This document shows, piece after piece, positions 28,581-31,572 of a stretch of 31,572 bases of DNA. Position numbers and translations under genes: made by a program. The stretch is taken from the IMG/VR virus record IMGVR_UViG_3300042546_000405, positions 1-31,572 of that record; one strand, written 5' to 3'. Source of the stretch: a virus. The notes under the pieces are model-generated. The model did not search any database and was not told the origin of the DNA. It was given only the letters and a program-made list of their open reading frames with translations. Positions within the stretch are counted from its first letter, which is position 1. Every line of letters starts with the position of its first letter.

Positions 28581-29108
28581 ATGCGTAAAGAAGGATATCA
28601 AATTCCACAAGTAGAATTTGTATTTCGTGAGAATGGTGAATTTGTAAATCGTACATCTTCTGAACTTTTCGATGGAAAGCGTGTGGTCATTTTTAGCTTG
28701 CCTGGTGCTTTCACTCCTACTTGCAGTGCCTATCAGTTACCTGGATTCGAAGAGAAATACGACGACTTTATTGGTAGTGGCATCGACGCTATTTACTGCG
28801 TCTCTGTTAATGATGGGTTTGTAATGAATGCTTGGGCACAAGATCAAAACATCAAGAACGTCACTCTTATCCCTGACGGCAATGCATATTTCACACGTTC
28901 TATGGGAATGCTTGTCAATAAGTCTAACCTTGGTTTCGGTGATCGCTCTTGGCGTTATGCTGCGGTCGTGGATAACGGAATCATCGAGAAACTATTCGTT
29001 GAAGATGGGCAACGGGACAATGCAGAAACCGACCCTTACGAAGCGACTACTCCAGAAGTTGTTTTGGAATATGTGAAATCTACTGTTCGTGAAGTAGCAA
29101 CAGTTTGA
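28581..29108 (+). CDS. Peroxiredoxin (Prx5-type)
   Basis: 175 aa from MRKEGYQIPQVEF. GGAGG lies 5-10 bases upstream; in-frame ATGs at 28515 and 28569 would add 22 or 4 residues. Active site PGAFTPTC (P41, T45, C48), and RSWRYAAVVDNGIIEKLFVE supplies the conserved Arg. It reduces H2O2 and organic peroxides using thiols; Prx5-type enzymes of this form often use glutaredoxin/GSH. No second domain is fused. It lies just after hli and petF, which fits protection against photo-oxidative stress during infection. Confidence 0.92.
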   Translation: MRKEGYQIPQVEFVFRENGEFVNRTSSELFDGKRVVIFSLPGAFTPTCSAYQLPGFEEKYDDFIGSGIDAIYCVSVNDGFVMNAWAQDQNIKNVTLIPDGNAYFTRSMGMLVNKSNLGFGDRSWRYAAVVDNGIIEKLFVEDGQRDNAETDPYEATTPEVVLEYVKSTVREVATV

Positions 29109-29111
29109 ACG

Positions 29112-29136
29112 AAGGAGGGTTTATCCCTCCTTTTTT
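29112..29136 (+). terminator. Intrinsic terminator after peroxiredoxin
   Basis: AAGGAGGG-tttat-CCCTCCTT with a T-run, leading into a late promoter. Confidence 0.9.
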
Positions 29137-29144
29137 AATAAATA
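29137..29144 (+). promoter_or_regulatory. Late promoter (AATAAATA)
   Basis: One mismatch to TATAAATA, in the terminator tail, 24 bases before the endolysin ATG at 29168. Late timing fits a lysis gene. Confidence 0.65.
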
Positions 29145-29167
29145 TAATGCAGGGTTTGGATACTATA

Positions 29168-29866
29168 ATGCTCATCGATCTTCACAATTTTTTTAAACAC
29201 TTTGATGAAAATAATCCAAAGCATGTTGCTGCGGTAGAACAATTTGAAAAAGATTTGCTTTTAAAGGCACACGAATTGATGCAAGACGAAGCAAATTGGG
29301 TAAGGATTTTTAGAACAAAAGAGAACAAACCCCAAGCAACTATTTTACCAGTTCCTTTTTATCCACAAACAGATAACTATAGAGATGCAAATAGAACCTG
29401 CAACTCTTCTGCTTGTGCAATGTGTCTTGAGTATTTCAAACCTGGCACACTAAAAGGACCTAAGGGCGATGACGCCTATGTACAAAAAGTTTTTTCAATT
29501 GGTGACACAACTGATCACCTGGTTCAAACCAAAGTTCTTGCGTCATACGGTATTAAATCCAGTTTTTCCTACAGCCTTACTTTTGCTGATCTTGATAGAG
29601 AGCTTGCCGCTGGTAGACCTGTTGTTATTGGCATTCTTCATCGCGGGACTTTATCTAATCCCACAGGAGGACACATGGTAGTGGTGATTGGTAAGACACC
29701 TTCTGGTGATTATGTCGTTAATGACCCTTATGGATCATTAAATGATGGATATACTGGTTCCGTGAACAATGGTAAGGGTGCTGTTTACAAACGTTCCGAA
29801 TTATCTCGTAGATGGTGCCCTAAAGGTAATGATGGTTGGGGTAGAATTTTTGATGTAAAAAAGTAG
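29168..29866 (+). CDS. C39-like peptidase domain of the endolysin (zero frame)
   Basis: 232 aa from MLIDLHNFFKHFDENNPKHV; a start at 29147 would lie at the predicted late transcript start. Residues about 60-230 look like a papain-like C39 domain: FYPQTDNYRDANRTCNSSAC (catalytic C78), GGHMVVVIGK (H169), VVNDPYGS (D186). Such domains occur in phage and bacterial wall enzymes as peptidases or amidases. The frame ends GRIFDVKK-TAG at a slippery heptamer; the -1 frame carries a lysozyme domain. Without frameshifting this product is the peptidase domain alone. Confidence 0.85.
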   Translation: MLIDLHNFFKHFDENNPKHVAAVEQFEKDLLLKAHELMQDEANWVRIFRTKENKPQATILPVPFYPQTDNYRDANRTCNSSACAMCLEYFKPGTLKGPKGDDAYVQKVFSIGDTTDHLVQTKVLASYGIKSSFSYSLTFADLDRELAAGRPVVIGILHRGTLSNPTGGHMVVVIGKTPSGDYVVNDPYGSLNDGYTGSVNNGKGAVYKRSELSRRWCPKGNDGWGRIFDVKK

Positions 29867-29908
29867 AATCAACATCACAATCAAAAATCCCTCAATGTGG
29901 TGTTGATT
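29857..29908 (+). promoter_or_regulatory. Candidate programmed -1 ribosomal frameshift signal
   Basis: Slippery heptamer A AAA AAG (29857-29863) in the correct phase of the peptidase frame, followed at once by TAG. Three bases later starts a 12-bp stem, AATCAACATCAC (29867-29878) with GTGGTGTTGATT (29897-29908), 11 Watson-Crick pairs and one G-U, with an 18-nt loop. A AAA AAG is the dnaX-type bacterial heptamer. The short spacing means 2-4 basal pairs would have to open. Confidence 0.7.
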
Positions 29909-30345
29909 TAATTAGAGAGTTTGAGGGATGTCACTTGAATGCTTATCCAGACCCACTAACTGGTGGACTTCCAATTACAATTGGTTGGGGTTCTACTAAA
30001 GATTTTGATGGTAAATCTTTTAAATTGGGTAGAAAAATTACTCAAGAATATGCAGATAAATTATTGTTATTTGACCTTGAACAAAGATTTCTTCCTTCAT
30101 TGCAAAAAATACCTTATTGGAGCGAAATGAATGACAACCAACGTGGAGCACTTCTCAGCTTTGCTTATAATCTCGGTGCTGGCTTCTATGGTAACAGCAA
30201 TTTCAATACTATTACCCGCAATCTACGTGAGAAGAATTGGAAAGCAATCCCAAAAACATTAGAGATGTATCGTAATCCTGGTAGTAAAGTTGAAGCAGGA
30301 TTACTTAGAAGAAGAAAAGCGGAGGGTAAACTCTGGGTTTCTTAA
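29863..30345 (+). CDS. GH24 lysozyme domain of the endolysin (reached by -1 frameshift)
   Basis: 160 aa counted from the shift site; the fused protein would be 392 aa. LIREFEGCHLNAYPDPLTGG has the catalytic Glu (E253 of the fusion, codon 29923) and the Asp/Thr region PITIGWG of T4-lysozyme-like GH24 muramidases; NDNQRGALLSFAYNLGAGFY and LLRRRKAEGKLW follow. The frame is open from 29854 but has no ATG or GTG. The first TTG (29935) lies after the catalytic Glu, so independent initiation would give an inactive fragment. It hydrolyses peptidoglycan for host lysis. It ends tail-to-tail with the minus-strand gene, sharing 2 bases. Confidence 0.85.
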   Translation, partial: VESTSQSKIPQCGVDLIREFEGCHLNAYPDPLTGGLPITIGWGSTKDFDGKSFKLGRKITQEYADKLLLFDLEQRFLPSLQKIPYWSEMNDNQRGALLSFAYNLGAGFYGNSNFNTITRNLREKNWKAIPKTLEMYRNPGSKVEAGLLRRRKAEGKLWVS

Positions 30346-30581
30346 TCTTCTACCTTTGTTCGTAGAGCGATTACTGTAGTTAGAATTGCTAATAGAGTTT
30401 CATATCCTCTTCTCTCAGATTCTTTACAATCTAAGGGAGGAGGATTTTTTAGTTTTCCTAATGCATTTGCAGCATTGATTGACCCTGGAAACATAAAGTT
30501 ACATGAAATAAAATTAATTCCAACAAATCCAATAGCGGAGAAACAAACTATAAAGATAAGTTTGGTTAGATTAAGTTTCAT
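30342..30581 (-). CDS. Small membrane protein, possible lysis accessory
   Basis: 79 aa from MKLNLTKLIFIVCFSAIGFV, whose ATG overlaps the upstream gene's stop (ATGA) and has AAGGAAG as Shine-Dalgarno; a longer in-frame start at 30659 is rejected. N-terminal transmembrane/signal segment with a lipobox-like FISC, a middle ALGKLKNPPPLDCKESERRG, and a C-terminal hydrophobic helix YETLLAILTTVIALRT. Two hydrophobic helices beside an endolysin suggest a holin- or spanin-like role, but this is context only. Last gene of a three-gene minus-strand operon. Confidence 0.65.
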   Translation of the reverse strand: MKLNLTKLIFIVCFSAIGFVGINFISCNFMFPGSINAANALGKLKNPPPLDCKESERRGYETLLAILTTVIALRTKVED

Positions 30582-30769
30582 CTTCCTTCTTGACGATGAA
30601 TCCAGGTTTTGAGTTCGTGTAAATATGTTCTTAATATTTGTGCTTGTTCTTGATGCCAAAAATCACCCGTCTCCAACCAGAGACGGGTGTGATTATCTAT
30701 TGCCTTAAGTATTTGGTGGATAGGAGCATTCCAACACTCCCTTTTTGGAGTGTTCCACTCTCTGGGCAT
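30578..30769 (-). CDS. Small hypothetical protein (63 aa)
   Basis: 63 aa: MPREWNTPKRECWNAPIHQI, then helical, rich in Trp, His and Gln (HTRLWLETGDFWHQEQAQIL). The gene contains two perfect hairpins (30664-30689 and 30733-30754). It starts 3 bases after the preceding minus-strand stop. Function unknown. Confidence 0.65.
   Translation of the reverse strand: MPREWNTPKRECWNAPIHQILKAIDNHTRLWLETGDFWHQEQAQILRTYLHELKTWIHRQEGR
30656..30689 (-). terminator. Terminator-like hairpin inside a minus-strand gene
   Basis: On the minus strand, CACCCGTCTC-tggttg-GAGACGGGTG (10 bp) followed by ATTTTTGG. It falls inside the 63-aa gene, so it would reduce transcription of the gene downstream (30581-30342), or it may be a coding coincidence. 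Confidence 0.45.
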
Positions 30770-30772
30770 ACA

Positions 30773-30964
30773 TTAAACTTCAGTGGTGTCTTCTTGGTCT
30801 TTTGCTGGAATAAACAAATCAACTTTCTTTAATAAAGATTCTGCTTCTTCATCATGAATGGCATTTTTTTGTGCCCAAGATAAATCAAAGTCAGAAACTT
30901 TTTGCTTTTTAGAAAGTTTTGTGCAGATTGCTAAAAGTCTCTTGCGAGTAGGTTCGTTTAACAT
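30773..30964 (-). CDS. Small hypothetical protein (63 aa), first of the minus-strand operon
   Basis: 63 aa: MLNEPTRKRLLAICTKLSKK, then DFDLSWAQKNAIHDEEAESL and an acidic tail. Probably a small helical bundle. A possible promoter (TTGATA, 18 bp, TATAGT, about 31001-31030 on the minus strand) is weak. Function unknown. Confidence 0.6.
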   Translation of the reverse strand: MLNEPTRKRLLAICTKLSKKQKVSDFDLSWAQKNAIHDEEAESLLKKVDLFIPAKDQEDTTEV

Positions 30965-31077
30965 CTTTTTAAATAAATCTACTTTATTTTATTTAGCAAT
31001 ACTATATCTTAATTATTATACGGTTATCAATATATCAACCCTTTATTTAGGATGTGCCAGTTGAGCAATTGTACCTA

Positions 31078-31111
31078 TTGACAGGGTTTGCTGACAATGT
31101 TATTATAAATA
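31078..31111 (+). promoter_or_regulatory. psbA dual promoter (sigma-70 type plus late octamer)
   Basis: TTGACA, 17 bp, TATTAT (31101-31106), with TATAAATA at 31104-31111 overlapping the -10. This would allow both host-polymerase and phage late transcription of psbA. Confidence 0.8.
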
Positions 31112-31276
31112 CATCAAAACGTTAAGGAATGTAACACTTCTTTAATGTTTGTGACTCCCGTTAACCGAGACCTATGGGAGTATAAATTACGTCTCTCATG
31201 CCCACACTGGGGGTGGTGTGGGGAATAACGTAACATCCAGTTCCCCCTGGACTTTTTACTTACCCTTTTAAACAAA
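31112..31276 (+). promoter_or_regulatory. Structured psbA 5' leader (PhotoRC-like candidate)
   Basis: 165-nt leader without an ORF. ACTCCC (31154)/GGGAGT (31176) enclose GAGAC (31167-31171), which can pair with GTCTC (31191-31195), a pseudoknot. CCACAC/GTGTGG (31202-31221) and CCAG/CTGG (31237-31250) or GGGGAA (31220)/TTCCCC (31241) follow. Conserved RNA motifs named PhotoRC are known upstream of psbA in cyanobacteria and cyanophages; I could not match the consensus from memory. Confidence 0.5.
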
Positions 31277-31572
31277 ATGACTGCTACACTTTCACAACAA
31301 CGACAATCAAATACTTGGGAACAATTCTGCAACTGGGTTACTTCAACCGACAACCGCCTCTATGTGGGTTGGTTCGGAGTCCTGATGATCCCTTGTCTGC
31401 TTGCTGCTACAACTTGTTTTATCATCGCATTCATCGGTGCTCCTCCTGTGGACATTGATGGTATCCGCGAACCTGTTGCTGGTTCACTCATGTACGGAAA
31501 CAACATCATCTCTGGTGCTGTTATCCCTTCGTCCAACGCAATTGGACTGCACTTTTATCCCATCTGGGAAGC
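31277..31572 (+). CDS. psbA: Photosystem II D1 protein, 3'-partial
   Basis: The first 98 codons of D1 are present: [20 protein letters not shown], then [20 protein letters not shown] (first transmembrane helix), [18 protein letters not shown], and [20 protein letters not shown] at the window edge. Phage-encoded D1 replaces photodamaged host D1 to keep electron flow during infection. There is no intron or frameshift in the visible part. The codons are G/C-richer than in hypothetical genes, as usual for host-derived psbA. Confidence 0.98.
   Translation, partial: MTATLSQQRQSNTWEQFCNWVTSTDNRLYVGWFGVLMIPCLLAATTCFIIAFIGAPPVDIDGIREPVAGSLMYGNNIISGAVIPSSNAIGLHFYPIWE

Noticed and set aside
29935-30345. 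Stand-alone lysozyme gene starting at TTG 29935
   Set aside because: It would start after the catalytic Glu and lacks a Shine-Dalgarno; the open frame continues upstream into the frameshift site.
1-31572. CRISPR arrays, insertion sequences, integrase or attachment sites
   Set aside because: No regularly spaced direct repeats, transposase or integrase motifs, or terminal inverted repeats were found; tRNA genes are whole, not split by an att core.

Overview
The window looks like part of the genome of a T4-like (myovirus-type) cyanophage infecting marine or freshwater picocyanobacteria. The reasons are: (1) a class Ia ribonucleotide reductase pair (nrdA/nrdB) downstream of a T4 gp61-type primase; (2) photosynthesis-related genes (psbA, petF, two hli genes); (3) terminators followed directly by T4-type TATAAATA late promoter elements; (4) AT-rich sequence with very tight gene packing; and (5) many small proteins of the kind seen in this phage group. 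No integrase, transposon or CRISPR array is visible.

Layout. 1-3900: virion-type and hypothetical late genes, including a Ser/Ala/Thr-rich structural protein and a coiled-coil membrane protein. 3860-8455: an early operon for DNA metabolism (primase, nrdA, nrdB). 8460-11540: a histone-like Lys/Ala-rich protein, a GIY-YIG-like nuclease, a secreted RlpA-like protein and small proteins. 11516-16750: a stable-RNA region with a circularly permuted two-piece tmRNA and 22 tRNA genes (Arg-TCT x2, Arg-ACG, Lys, Tyr, Asp, Glu, Pro-TGG x2, Phe, Ile-GAT, Ile-TAT x2, three CAT-anticodon tRNAs, His, Cys, Trp, Asn, Val, Ser). It is broken up by host-type promoters, small membrane proteins and several structured spacers. 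17000-26517: a glycan island with tandem RNA hairpins, a radical SAM protein, GDP-mannose dehydratase, GDP-fucose synthase, an alpha-1,2-fucosyltransferase-like GT11, an ABO-like GT6, further glycosyltransferases, a HAD/nucleotidyltransferase fusion and a GDPD-like protein. 26529-29108: a host-like SLH porin, hli, ferredoxin, a second hli and a peroxiredoxin. 29137-30345: a lysis enzyme encoded in two frames. 30342-30964: three small minus-strand genes. 31078-end: psbA, truncated by the window edge.

Main highlights. First, a C39-like peptidase ORF and a GH24 lysozyme ORF are joined by an A AAA AAG slippery heptamer, an immediate stop codon and a 12-bp stem-loop. This suggests a programmed -1 frameshift making a two-domain endolysin, because the lysozyme frame has no start codon ahead of its catalytic glutamate. 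Second, the phage carries its own permuted tmRNA, with a host-like tag whose C-terminus (TLV) departs from the usual AA degron. Third, several tRNA spacers and mRNA leaders can fold into pseudoknots or closed multi-stem structures, so the tRNA region may also encode unrecognised ncRNAs. Fourth, the phage encodes what reads as GDP-fucose supply plus GT11 plus GT6, the same enzyme logic as histo-blood-group antigen synthesis.

All calls come from reading the sequence by eye. Family names rest on motifs, and no database search was run.
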